Assembly (NCBI GenBank): GCA_017450945.1
Contig: JAFSSP010000027.1
Span: 1 to 55,029 of the forward strand
From: Clostridia bacterium
GTDB lineage: Bacteria > Bacillota > Clostridia > Oscillospirales > CAG-272
Direction: 5' to 3'
DNA length: 55,029 bases
Positions within the stretch are counted from its first letter, which is position 1. Every line of letters starts with the position of its first letter. Under the pieces are notes generated by a model. That model made no database searches and was not told where the DNA came from. It saw nothing but the letters and a program-made list of their open reading frames with translations. The position numbers were made by a program, and so were the translations under genes. This document shows positions 39,626 through 47,917 of this stretch, piece by piece.

Positions 39626-42160
39626 TTATGGAGTTACGACTTTGTTTGATTGATCGAGCGTTCCGTCTGTGCAGTAAACTTTATAGCTGCCATTTCCGGT
39701 TTCGTTGTTCCAATTGATTCCTTTTTGTACAAGAGAACTGGTCTTCCAATCGGCCATCGTGCCATTGTAATGGAAAGCTTTTAGCAACTTGCAAGATTCA
39801 AACGCAGAGGTGCCGATAGTAATCTTGTTTCCGGAAATAGTAACGCTGGCAAGCTTAGAAGAAGCTTTAAAAGCATGAAGCCCAATGTTTGTAACAGTGC
39901 TTGGAATCACAATGCTTTCAATAGAGGAGGAATAAAACGCATATTGTGCGATCTCGGTAACTGTGTCACCTGCCGGGGATTTGGCGGGGATCACCACATT
40001 CTTGTCGGTGCAGGTGCCACGCTTGACGCTGCAGGTTCCGTCGTTGTTTGAGGTAAAGGTCAGGCCCTGGCTTGCGGCGGGTGCGGTTTGCGGAATGACG
40101 AGATCGGCAATTTCATTGTGCTCCGCGTCAAAGTCTTTTCCGCAGGCGGTGCAGTGATAGTGTCCCTTGGTTCCGGCGGCACCTTCGGTGGCCGGCACTT
40201 CGGCGATCCAGTCGCCGTAGGTGTGTTCAAGCGCGGCAATGGTAAGATCGGCAAGCTCGTTCTTTTCTGCGTCAAAGTTCTTTTCGCAGACAGAGCAATG
40301 GTAGTGCGCTTTGGTTCCGGCAGCAGCGCAGGTTGCCGGCACTTCGGCAATCAAGTCACCGTAGGTGTGGCCAAGCGCGGCGATATCGGTTTGCGCAACC
40401 AGAACGGTGCCGCAGACCGAGCAATGCTTGCCTTCAGTCTTACCGGGCTCGGTGCAGGTTGGAGCAACGGCAGGATCAATTACTTCAGTGTGTGTTTCAC
40501 AAGCGGGAACTTCCGGCTCTTCCGGAGTCTCCGGTTCTGTGGGGGCAAGATCAAGTTCAAGAAGAACAAGCGTTGCGTTCTTGAATGCGTCGTTGCCCGT
40601 CTGGTTGACTTCGATCGCGTCAAACTCTTCCTGCGTGCCGCGGAATTTAACCGTGGTCAAACTGGTACAATTCTGGAAGACGTTTGCGCCGATTTCTGTA
40701 ATCGTATTGGGAAGGTTGATGCTTTCAATAGCTTCGCCTTTGAAGGCTTTGCTTCCAATGCTTGTAACAGTGTCGCCGTCGGACGATTGATCCGGAACGA
40801 CCACGTCCACATCGGTGCAATCGCCAACATCGCTCAATACGCAGGTGCCGTCGCCGTTGGAGGTAAATTCAAGCCCATCGCTTGCAATCACTTCGGTTAC
40901 TTTGTGGCAAACAGTGCAGATGCCGTTTTCAGAAGTATGCCCGGTTGCGGGAATCTCTTCCTGTGCTACAAACACCTCGCCGCAGACCGAGCAGTGGCTG
41001 CCTTTGGTCTTACCGGGGGTGGTGCAGGCGGGGGCAACAGCCGCATCGGTTACTTCCACGTGCGTGTGGGGCTTTACATATGTGATGTTTGCGCCCGTGA
41101 GCTTTTCGTTGCCGGATTTGATATCAATTTCAACCCAGTCGTTGAGCGAACCGCGGAAAACCACATCCTTCAGCTCGCTGTTCTTAAAGGCGTTTGCGCC
41201 GATCTCTGTGATCGTTTCGGGCAGGTTGATGCCGGTAACGGTGGTGTCGCCGGTGAACGCGCCGCCGGCAACGCTTGTGACGGTATCACCGTCGGGGGAG
41301 GTTTTGGGAATGATCAGAACACTGTCGGTGCAGGTTCCCTTGCCGATCAGTGCGCAGGTGCCGTCGCCGTTTCTTTCAAAAGCAAGACCGGTGGAGAACT
41401 CCACATAGGTTGCGGTGAAGGTATCGGCGGCCGTGACCTTGATCTGCAACTCGGGCGTGTTGCCGACCGTTTCGCTTGCGCTGTTCTTCCAGGCTTCAAA
41501 CGGCAATTCGTTTTTGGTTGCCGGAGCCGTCAGAGAGGCGGTATCGTTTGCCTGGAACAGCCCGGAATTGGTGGTATCCGCGAGGCTGCCATTTACCACT
41601 TTGATTTCAAAAAAGTCGGCGTTGGCAAGGCGATCGGTGTTGTAATTCATCGCTTCCTGAGCCGTCGCGCCGTAATTGAGCATGCTTGTCACAAGTTCGC
41701 CGAGCGTTTTGGTAGCGCCTGTTTTCAAAAGCGTCTCACTGCCTTTTTTGTTGTAGCAATACTGCAGGACGCTGTATTTATCCAGCGCGCCGTAGGTGAT
41801 GTTGTCGCCATCTTTTACAAAGGCTTTGGCATAGACATCCTGCGCCATCATCTTGGCAGCGACGCCGGTGAAATAGTAGGCGTCGTGGCCGTGGTTATTT
41901 CCCGTATAGACCGGCAGAATGGCATTCTGCGTGCCGTACTCGTAGGATTCCTGCTGGCTCGTCCACACCAGAACGCCTTTTTCAGCCCCGGCGGGGACGT
42001 TCTCGAAATCAGCATAGTAAATGATGTAAATGTTGTCATTGAGGGAGAGGTTGTGTCCCGCAATGGAGGCTGTGGGTGCTTCGTCGGCTGTCGCAGAAAT
42101 TGCAAACAGGCCAATCAGTGTGACCAACGCCAGCAACATCAAACCAATTCTTTTTTTCAT
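39626..42160 (-). CDS. Secreted BspA-like leucine-rich repeat protein
   Basis: 844 residues. A signal peptide (1-25, cleaved near ATADE) leads a ~230-residue unknown domain. Then come three LRR_5 (BspA) modules, each opening with GDGTC-type strands plus CTD...VVIP and continuing SIGSKAF...INLPNTITEIGANVF. Between them are Cys-pair modules such as CTxPGKTxGxHCSVCGxV, five Cys-x-x-Cys units in all. There is no LPxTG, SLH or dockerin at the C-terminus, so it is probably released or held by another partner. BspA relatives bind host matrix or other cells. AAGGAG precedes the ATG. It lies 24 bp after the small acidic gene. Confidence 0.87.
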   Translation of the reverse strand: MKKRIGLMLLALVTLIGLFAISATADEAPTASIAGHNLSLNDNIYIIYYADFENVPAGAEKGVLVWTSQQESYEYGTQNAILPVYTGNNHGHDAYYFTGVAAKMMAQDVYAKAFVKDGDNITYGALDKYSVLQYCYNKKGSETLLKTGATKTLGELVTSMLNYGATAQEAMNYNTDRLANADFFEIKVVNGSLADTTNSGLFQANDTASLTAPATKNELPFEAWKNSASETVGNTPELQIKVTAADTFTATYVEFSTGLAFERNGDGTCALIGKGTCTDSVLIIPKTSPDGDTVTSVAGGAFTGDTTVTGINLPETITEIGANAFKNSELKDVVFRGSLNDWVEIDIKSGNEKLTGANITYVKPHTHVEVTDAAVAPACTTPGKTKGSHCSVCGEVFVAQEEIPATGHTSENGICTVCHKVTEVIASDGLEFTSNGDGTCVLSDVGDCTDVDVVVPDQSSDGDTVTSIGSKAFKGEAIESINLPNTITEIGANVFQNCTSLTTVKFRGTQEEFDAIEVNQTGNDAFKNATLVLLELDLAPTEPETPEEPEVPACETHTEVIDPAVAPTCTEPGKTEGKHCSVCGTVLVAQTDIAALGHTYGDLIAEVPATCAAAGTKAHYHCSVCEKNFDAEKNELADLTIAALEHTYGDWIAEVPATEGAAGTKGHYHCTACGKDFDAEHNEIADLVIPQTAPAASQGLTFTSNNDGTCSVKRGTCTDKNVVIPAKSPAGDTVTEIAQYAFYSSSIESIVIPSTVTNIGLHAFKASSKLASVTISGNKITIGTSAFESCKLLKAFHYNGTMADWKTSSLVQKGINWNNETGNGSYKVYCTDGTLDQSNKVVTP

Positions 42161-42184
42161 GCGCGTTCTCCTTTTTTGCTTTTC

Positions 42185-42322
42185 TTATGAATTGCCAAAA
42201 TCGGGTTCCAGATCGTTGTTGGTGTTGGGGTCTGGTTCCAGCGTGTTGGTGATCACGTCTTTTGCTTCGAGTTCGATCACATTTAGTTCAATAGTCTGGT
42301 AGGGCTGTTTTTTGGTTCTCAT
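42185..42322 (-). CDS. 45-residue acidic small protein with DVIT motif
   Basis: Starts at ATG 42322, with a strong AAGGAGG 8 nt upstream; an upstream in-frame ATG has no site. The sequence runs basic (MRTKKQPYQ), then an alternating hydrophobic strand (IELNVIELEAKDVIT), then an acidic Asn/Asp/Pro tail (EPDPN...NDLEPDFGNS). There is no signal peptide or TM segment. Very similar short proteins with a YxxPELxVIxLExxDVI pattern occur in gut Clostridia beside surface-protein genes (from memory, not checked). It shares its promoter with the LRR gene and may mark, chaperone or be processed with it. Function unknown. Confidence 0.72.
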   Translation of the reverse strand: MRTKKQPYQTIELNVIELEAKDVITNTLEPDPNTNNDLEPDFGNS

Positions 42323-42420
42323 GGCGTTTGATTCCTCCTTGTTTTTGTGAAAACACTTTTTAAATACGATTGTTTTGAGCCGCATCCATAGTTTTTCTCA
42401 AAAAACGATATTCACATATT

Positions 42421-42449
42421 ATATTATCTCAAAAGATTTTGTTTGTCAA
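42421..42449 (-). promoter_or_regulatory. Promoter of the small protein and LRR gene
   Basis: Minus strand: TTGACA (42444-42449), 17 bp, TAATAT (42421-42426). The leader to ATG 42322 is about 90 nt and AT-rich. Confidence 0.65.
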
Positions 42450-42492
42450 TAGGAAAACTACGGCATTTCTCAAAATAAGTGCAGGGAAACCC

Positions 42493-42520
42493 TTGATTTT
42501 TTTCCAAAAGCGGGTATAAT
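42493..42520 (+). promoter_or_regulatory. Promoter of the folT-folC operon
   Basis: TTGATT at 42493-42498, 16 bp, TATAAT at 42515-42520. Transcription would begin just before the THF riboswitch. Confidence 0.75.
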
Positions 42521-42526
42521 AGGAAA

Positions 42527-42650
42527 GTGAAGAGTAAAGACGCAGGCGTTCCGGGCGAGAGATCGCCCACCAGTGCCGGCGGGACGGGGAGTTGTCCGCC
42601 GGACGAAAAGGAGTTTTTCCTTGCGGTTTGTGTCTTGCATCCCGCTTCAT
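42527..42650 (+). ncRNA. THF riboswitch (folT motif)
   Basis: The leader carries the conserved core AGTGCCGGCGGGACGGGGAG followed by TTGTCCGCCGGACGAAAAG, the recognised pattern of the tetrahydrofolate (THF-I) riboswitch, plus GAGTA near 42532 and GCGTT at 42546-42550. Outer helices pair GTGAAG (42527-42532) with CTTCAT (42645-42650) and GACGCA with TGTGTC. Between GCGTT and AGTGCCGG there is an extra hairpin GGGCGA-GAGA-TCGCCC (about 42553-42568). It controls folT and folC. A weak CCCC...GGGG hairpin with TTTT at 42670-42688 may be its expression platform. Confidence 0.85.
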
Positions 42651-42731
42651 ACTGCGCTACAAGACCGATCCCCGGCTTTTTGGGGTTTTCCTCCTGTTTC
42701 TGCAAGATGAGTGGAATGGGAGGGAATTTTT

Positions 42732-43250
42732 ATGAGCAAAAATCAGCAACGCTTACTTCAAACGGTTTTTGCCGCCATGATGGCGGCGCTCTGCATGGTG
42801 TTGGATCGGTTCGGATCCTTCCATGTGATCAATTTGAAAATCGGGCTGGCATTTGTCCCGGTCGTTTTGGTTGCGGTACTTTGCGGTCCGATCCACGCGG
42901 CTCTGACCTGGGGGATAGCCGATCTGGTCGGAGCGCTCTGCTTCCCATTTGGACCCTATCATCCGGGCTTTACTGTGGTTGCGGTGGCGGGCGGGCTTTT
43001 ATACGGCCTGTTTTTGCGCTGTGAAAAGCTGACTTGGTGGCGCGTGGCGATCCCTGCGCTTTTCAATTGTTTGCTTGGCCTCTTTTTAAATACGCTGTGG
43101 ATTTCACAGCTATATACGACCAATACCTATTGGGGCTTTTTTGTCGGCCGTCTGGCAACCGAATATGCGATTTTGCTCCCGCTGAATCTGATTCTGATCC
43201 CGGTGATATACCGCTTGGGAAGGCTTCTTCGGCGTCGCATGAATGCCTGA
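42732..43250 (+). CDS. folT: Folate ECF transporter S-component FolT
   Basis: 172 residues with five or six TM helices. LKIGLAFVPVVLVAVLCGPIHAALTWGIADLVGALCFPFGPYHPGFT is the FolT signature. It binds folates outside the membrane and works with the shared EcfA-EcfA'-EcfT module, which is not in this window. ATG 42732 has GGGAGGGA 6 nt upstream; the earlier GTG at 42711 has no site. The THF riboswitch in front and folC 13 bp behind fix the substrate class. Confidence 0.92.
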   Translation: MSKNQQRLLQTVFAAMMAALCMVLDRFGSFHVINLKIGLAFVPVVLVAVLCGPIHAALTWGIADLVGALCFPFGPYHPGFTVVAVAGGLLYGLFLRCEKLTWWRVAIPALFNCLLGLFLNTLWISQLYTTNTYWGFFVGRLATEYAILLPLNLILIPVIYRLGRLLRRRMNA

Positions 43251-43263
43251 AAGGGTGGACTCT

Positions 43264-44526
43264 ATGACCTACGAACAAGCGCTGACCTACATTCATTCCT
43301 TTGACTGGCGCGGAAGCCGCCCGGGACTTTCCAGAACGCTGGAACTTTGCCGCCGTCTCGGCAATCCCGAAAAATCTTTGCGCTTTGTCCACGTTGCAGG
43401 AACCAACGGAAAAGGCTCCTTTTGCAAGATGCTCTCGGAGATCCTGACTGCCGCCGGTTACAAAACCGGGCTGTTCGTTTCCCCCTACGTCACAAGATTC
43501 AACGAGCGCATTCAGGTGGACGGGAGTGAGATCCCCGACAAAGAACTTGCCTGGGCGACGAGCCTTGTAAAAGACGCGGCCGACGCCATGGAAGATGGGC
43601 CGACCGAGTTTGAGCTCATCACCGCCATCGGATTTTTGTATTTCAAAAAAATGAATTGTGATGTGGTTGTGCTCGAATGCGGCATGGGCGGCAGGCTCGA
43701 TTCGACCAACGTCATTGTTGATCCGCTTCTGTCGGTGATCACCGGTATCTCTCTCGATCACACCAAGATTTTAGGAGATACGATAGAAAAGATTGCCGCA
43801 GAAAAAGCCGGGATCATCAAAGCCGGTCGCCCTTGCCTCTACGGTGGGGAAGATCCGGCGGCAAAAGAAGTGATCAAGACGACCGCAAGCGAGAAACAAG
43901 CACCGTTTTTCTGCGTAGACTACAGTCGCTTGTCGGTCAAAACTATGGCATTGGGCGGCACGACTTTCGATTTTGCGCCGCTTCAAAATTTGCGCCTCTC
44001 GCTTCTCGGAAGCTACCAGCCCGAGAACGCGGCACGGGTGCTGACGGCAGTTGAAATTTTGCAAAACGAAGGGATGAATATTTCCGAAGAGGCGATCCGC
44101 AAAGGGCTTTCGAGCGCGGTTTGGCCCGCGCGCTTTGAAAAGCTCCTCTCCGACCCGCTCGTCTTTTACGACGGCGGCCACAATCCGGAAGGGATCGCGG
44201 CGGCGACAGAGAGCATCCGCACCTATTTTCCGGGGCAAAAGGTCAATCTCCTCATGGGAGTCATGGCCGACAAGGACTATTCCGAAATGTGCAAAACGCT
44301 ATCCCCGCTTGCAAACAAGGTTTTCACCGTCACGCCAAGCAATCCGCGCTCGTTGTCGGCAGAAGATCTTGCAAAACTTTTTCCAAACGGACAAGCTTTT
44401 CAAACCGTTAAAGATGGGCTTTTCACAGCTCTGACAGAGAGCAAACAAGAAGGGATTCCCCTTGTTTGTCTCGGCTCGCTTTATTTGTATCCCGAGGTAC
44501 GAAAAGCACTCTCGGAGATACTCTGA
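43264..44526 (+). CDS. folC: Folylpolyglutamate synthase FolC
   Basis: 420 residues of the Mur ligase fold. The ATP loop is HVAGTNGKGSFCKML (about 48-62). LFVSPYVTRFNERIQVDG and LECGMGGRLDSTNVI carry the folate and metal contacts, and DGGHNPEGI lies in the C-terminal domain. It adds glutamates to folates so they stay in the cell and fit their enzymes. It follows folT, so uptake and trapping are under one THF riboswitch. Confidence 0.95.
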   Translation: MTYEQALTYIHSFDWRGSRPGLSRTLELCRRLGNPEKSLRFVHVAGTNGKGSFCKMLSEILTAAGYKTGLFVSPYVTRFNERIQVDGSEIPDKELAWATSLVKDAADAMEDGPTEFELITAIGFLYFKKMNCDVVVLECGMGGRLDSTNVIVDPLLSVITGISLDHTKILGDTIEKIAAEKAGIIKAGRPCLYGGEDPAAKEVIKTTASEKQAPFFCVDYSRLSVKTMALGGTTFDFAPLQNLRLSLLGSYQPENAARVLTAVEILQNEGMNISEEAIRKGLSSAVWPARFEKLLSDPLVFYDGGHNPEGIAAATESIRTYFPGQKVNLLMGVMADKDYSEMCKTLSPLANKVFTVTPSNPRSLSAEDLAKLFPNGQAFQTVKDGLFTALTESKQEGIPLVCLGSLYLYPEVRKALSEIL

Positions 44527-44538
44527 ATAAAGAAAAAA

Positions 44539-44580
44539 CGTGAGTTCGAAACCATCCTCACGAAAAACAAAACTAAGGAG
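44539..44580 (+). ncRNA. preQ1-I riboswitch
   Basis: CGTGAG (44539-44544) pairs with CTCACG (44557-44562) around TTCGAAACCATC. An A-rich strand AAAAACAAAACTAAGGAG follows. This is the small H-type pseudoknot layout of preQ1 class I. The tail includes the Shine-Dalgarno AAGGAG of queT, so ligand binding should block translation. No separate promoter was found after folC, so it may act within the folT-folC transcript. Confidence 0.82.
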
Positions 44581-44588
44581 TTAAGAAC

Positions 44589-45098
44589 ATGACACAACAA
44601 CAAAAGCATCCCGCACGCGGCGTTGCCTTTGCGGGGATCGTCGCCGCGCTCTACGTGGCGCTGACCATGCTCATCTCGCTCATTCCCGGCTTTGCCACGA
44701 GTGCGATCCAGGTGCGCATCTCCGAAGCGCTCTGCATCCTGACCTTCTTCACCCCTTGGGCGATCCCGGGACTTACGATCGGGTGCTTCCTTTCCAATCT
44801 GCTGCTCGGATGCGTCTGGCAGGATATCCTGTTTGGCACGCTCGCAACGCTCATCGGGGCTGTTGGCGGCTGGCTGTTACGCAAAGTTTCGATCTGGCTT
44901 GTCCCGATCCCAACCGTGCTTGCCAACGCCATCATCGTTCCCTTTGTGCTCAAGTACGCTTACAACGCGCCGGATGCCGTTCCGCTCATGATGCTGACGG
45001 TTGGTCTGGGCGAGCTGATTGCCGCTTTTGGCCTTGGCATGACGCTTTATTTTGCGCTCAAACCGCACGAAAAGAGACTTTTCAAACCCTTTACATAA
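44589..45098 (+). CDS. queT: Queuosine-precursor ECF S-component QueT
   Basis: 169 residues with about five TM helices. VAFAGIVAALYVALTMLISLIPGFATSAIQVRISEALCIL...FTPWAIPGLTIGCFLSNLLLG matches QueT (PF06177). It imports preQ1 or queuine-type precursors with the shared ECF module. The preQ1-type riboswitch directly in front confirms the assignment. The start codon is set by the AAGGAG at 44575-44580. Confidence 0.94.
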   Translation: MTQQQKHPARGVAFAGIVAALYVALTMLISLIPGFATSAIQVRISEALCILTFFTPWAIPGLTIGCFLSNLLLGCVWQDILFGTLATLIGAVGGWLLRKVSIWLVPIPTVLANAIIVPFVLKYAYNAPDAVPLMMLTVGLGELIAAFGLGMTLYFALKPHEKRLFKPFT

Positions 45099-45110
45099 AG
45101 GAATTTTCTT

Positions 45111-46451
45111 ATGGCAGGCAATCAAACGACCCTATTGCTTCCAACCCCCGTCCGCACCGCCATTGAGCGGCTGAACGAGCGGGGGTTTGAAGCCTATGCC
45201 GTCGGCGGCTGCGTGCGTGACAGCCTTCTTGGGAAAGAGCCGAAGGACTGGGACGTGACCGTTTCCTCCACGCCGGACGAGACCAAAGAAGTCTTTTCGG
45301 ATTGCAGAATCATCGAGACCGGGGTCAAGCACGGCACGGTGACGGTGCTCCTTTGCGGCGAGCCTTTGGAACTTACCACCTATCGCCTCGACGGCGATTA
45401 TCTCGACAACCGCCACCCCTCGTCGGTCTCTTTTACGAGAAGTTTGGAGGATGACCTTGCCCGCCGGGATTTTACCGTCAACGCCATGGCCTATCACCCG
45501 GCGCGCGGGATCGTGGATCTCTATGGCGGCCGGGACGACCTTGCAAAAAAGCTCATCCGTGCGGTCGGTGACCCGAACAAGCGCTTTGACGAGGACGGAC
45601 TGCGGATCCTGCGGGCGCTTCGCTTTGCCTCAGTGCTCGGCTTTTCGATCGAAGAGGCGACGGACAGAGCGATCCACGAAAAAAAGGATCTTCTTTGCAA
45701 CATTTCCCCCGAGCGAATCCGGGAGGAATTCTGCAAACTGCTCCTCGGTGTTTCCGCAAAAGAAATTTTACTTGACTATTCCGACGTGCTCTCGGTCTTT
45801 CTGCCCGAGATCGCGCCTGCCGTTGGGTTCGATCAAAAATCGGTTTACCATTGCTATGACGTTTACCGCCACATGGTGGAAGCGGTTGCCGTGTCAAAGC
45901 CGGATCTTGTCACCCGACTCGTTCTCTATTTTCACGATATCGGCAAGCCGTCCACCTTTTACGAGGACGAGCGCGGCGGACATTTTCGCGACCACGCCCC
46001 GCGCGGAGCGGAGATCGTCGAAAAGATTCTTTTGCGCCTGCGCTTTCCGAACGACACGGTGGAGCGCGTGACAAACCTGGTGTACCGCCACGATACGCCG
46101 ATTCCGCCGACCGAAAAATCGGTCAAGCGGCTCATGCAAAAATTTTCGGACGAGGATATTGACCGCCTCATGGAGATCAAACGTTGCGACCGCCTCGCGC
46201 ATGCCGAAGGGCACAGAGAGCCGGTCGAGTCGCTGACGGCCATTCCCGAGCTGGTCAAAAAGATCCGGGAAGATGCGGCTTGCTTTAACCTTTCCGGCCT
46301 TGCCGTAAAAGGAGGCGACCTGATCGCCATCGGCATTCCCGAAGGCCCCGAGGTGGGGATCCTACTCAACGACCTGCTTGAAAAAGTGATTGACGGAGAG
46401 CTGCCGAACGACAAATCGGCGCTCCTTACCTACCTACAAACCAAACGATAG
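45111..46451 (+). CDS. cca: CCA-adding tRNA nucleotidyltransferase
   Basis: 446 residues. The nucleotidyltransferase core has GGCVRDSLLGKEPKDWDVT with the catalytic DxD, RRDFTVNAMAY and the DGLRILRALRFA motif. A C-terminal HD domain has HCYDVYRHM and LYFHDIGKP. It builds or repairs the CCA end of tRNAs from CTP and ATP. It follows queT by 12 bp with AAGGAA before the ATG, so a tRNA-centred run continues here. Confidence 0.95.
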   Translation: MAGNQTTLLLPTPVRTAIERLNERGFEAYAVGGCVRDSLLGKEPKDWDVTVSSTPDETKEVFSDCRIIETGVKHGTVTVLLCGEPLELTTYRLDGDYLDNRHPSSVSFTRSLEDDLARRDFTVNAMAYHPARGIVDLYGGRDDLAKKLIRAVGDPNKRFDEDGLRILRALRFASVLGFSIEEATDRAIHEKKDLLCNISPERIREEFCKLLLGVSAKEILLDYSDVLSVFLPEIAPAVGFDQKSVYHCYDVYRHMVEAVAVSKPDLVTRLVLYFHDIGKPSTFYEDERGGHFRDHAPRGAEIVEKILLRLRFPNDTVERVTNLVYRHDTPIPPTEKSVKRLMQKFSDEDIDRLMEIKRCDRLAHAEGHREPVESLTAIPELVKKIREDAACFNLSGLAVKGGDLIAIGIPEGPEVGILLNDLLEKVIDGELPNDKSALLTYLQTKR

Positions 46452-46459
46452 GAGAAAAA

Positions 46460-47890
46460 ATGGTTTTTTCCAGTCTGTTTTTCATTGCCGTTTTTCTTGT
46501 GCTCTGCGCGGGTGCGCTCTTTTTGGCGCGGGGGAACGTAAAAAAACAGAATATCATCCTGCTCGGCTTTTCCCTGGTGTTCTACGCTTGGGGCGGGCCG
46601 CTTTTCCTGTTGCTTCTCGGCGGAATGACGCTCATTTCCTACGTAGGAGCGCTTTTGATTGATTCCACCGAGGACAAATTCTATCGCAAGCTCGAGCTGT
46701 TTATGACGGTTGCCCTCATGCTGTTGCTCCTCGGCTTTTTCAAGTACGCGGGCTGGACGGCGCAAAACATCATCACGCTCTTCGGGCTTGACCAGACCCC
46801 GCCGAAAATTCTGCTCCCGATTGGCATTTCCTTTTATACCTTTCAGCTTCTTTCCTACGTGGCCGACGTTTACAGAGGTCAGGTGGAGGCTCAGAAAAAG
46901 TTTTGGATGCTTCTCCTCTACGCCGCGCTCTTTCACCAGTGCATCGCAGGCCCGATCGTGCGCTACTCCGACGTGGAGGCGCAGCTAAAGGATCGGACGA
47001 TCACAAAAGAGGATCTCTCGGTCGGCATCTCCCGCTTTGCGACAGGGCTTGCCAAAAAGGCCTTGCTTGCCAATCTTTGCGGCGAGATTGCTTCGTCGCT
47101 CCTCTCCAAAACCTCGCTCGAGAGCGCGGCGGCCGGCTCGGTCTTTCTTGGCGGCCTCTTCTATATGTTCCAGATCTATCTCGATTTTTCGGCCTACTCG
47201 GATATGGCCATCGGCATGGGGCGCGCCTGCGGACTGCGCTACGTCGAAAACTTTAATTATCCTTATATTGCCTCGTCGGTTACCGATTTCTGGCGGCGTT
47301 GGCACATCTCGCTCTCGACCTTTTTCCGCGATTACGTTTATATTCCACTCGGCGGCAACCGGAAAGGGAAGGGGCGGCAGATCTTCAATCTATTCGTCGT
47401 CTGGGCGCTGACCGGCCTTTGGCACGGAGCGGCCTGGAACTACCTCTTTTGGGGACTTTACTATTTTGCCTTCCTCGTGCTCGAAAAGTTTGTGATAAAG
47501 CCCGAGAGATTCCAAAATACCGCGCTCAAAATCCTCTACCGCGTCGGCGTGTTCTTTGTGATCTTCTTCGGCTGGATCCTCTTCTATTTTGAAGACCTCT
47601 CGCTCCTCGGGCTTGCTATGAAGGATCTCTTTTTTGCCAACGGGATCTGGGACTATTCGACAACGCTGGTTTTCAAGAACAATCTCTTTTTCCTCCCGGT
47701 GGCGGCGCTGGCCTGCCTGCCGGTGATCCCCGCCTGCAAAAAGCTTTGGCAAAAGCTCTCTCAAAAGATCCCGGCTCTTGTCCCGGTCGGCGCGGCGCTC
47801 GATATGGTGACGCCACTTGTGTTGCTGATTCTTTCGGTGATCTTCCTTGTGGGGAACACCTACAACCCCTTCCTCTATTTCCAGTTTTAA
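46460..47890 (+). CDS. MBOAT family O-acyltransferase
   Basis: 476 residues with ten or more TM helices. The family motifs are QCIAGPIVRYSDV and TDFWRRWHISLSTFFRDYVYIPLGGNRKG, with the invariant His in LTGLWHGAAWNYLFWGLYYF. AlgI/PatA-type MBOAT proteins pass acetyl groups across the membrane to a partner that modifies polysaccharide or peptidoglycan. That partner is the DHHW protein 27 bp downstream. AGGAG precedes the ATG, 8 bp after cca. Confidence 0.93.
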   Translation: MVFSSLFFIAVFLVLCAGALFLARGNVKKQNIILLGFSLVFYAWGGPLFLLLLGGMTLISYVGALLIDSTEDKFYRKLELFMTVALMLLLLGFFKYAGWTAQNIITLFGLDQTPPKILLPIGISFYTFQLLSYVADVYRGQVEAQKKFWMLLLYAALFHQCIAGPIVRYSDVEAQLKDRTITKEDLSVGISRFATGLAKKALLANLCGEIASSLLSKTSLESAAAGSVFLGGLFYMFQIYLDFSAYSDMAIGMGRACGLRYVENFNYPYIASSVTDFWRRWHISLSTFFRDYVYIPLGGNRKGKGRQIFNLFVVWALTGLWHGAAWNYLFWGLYYFAFLVLEKFVIKPERFQNTALKILYRVGVFFVIFFGWILFYFEDLSLLGLAMKDLFFANGIWDYSTTLVFKNNLFFLPVAALACLPVIPACKKLWQKLSQKIPALVPVGAALDMVTPLVLLILSVIFLVGNTYNPFLYFQF

Positions 47891-47917
47891 GTTTGCATTT
47901 TTTGAAAGGAGACGCCT

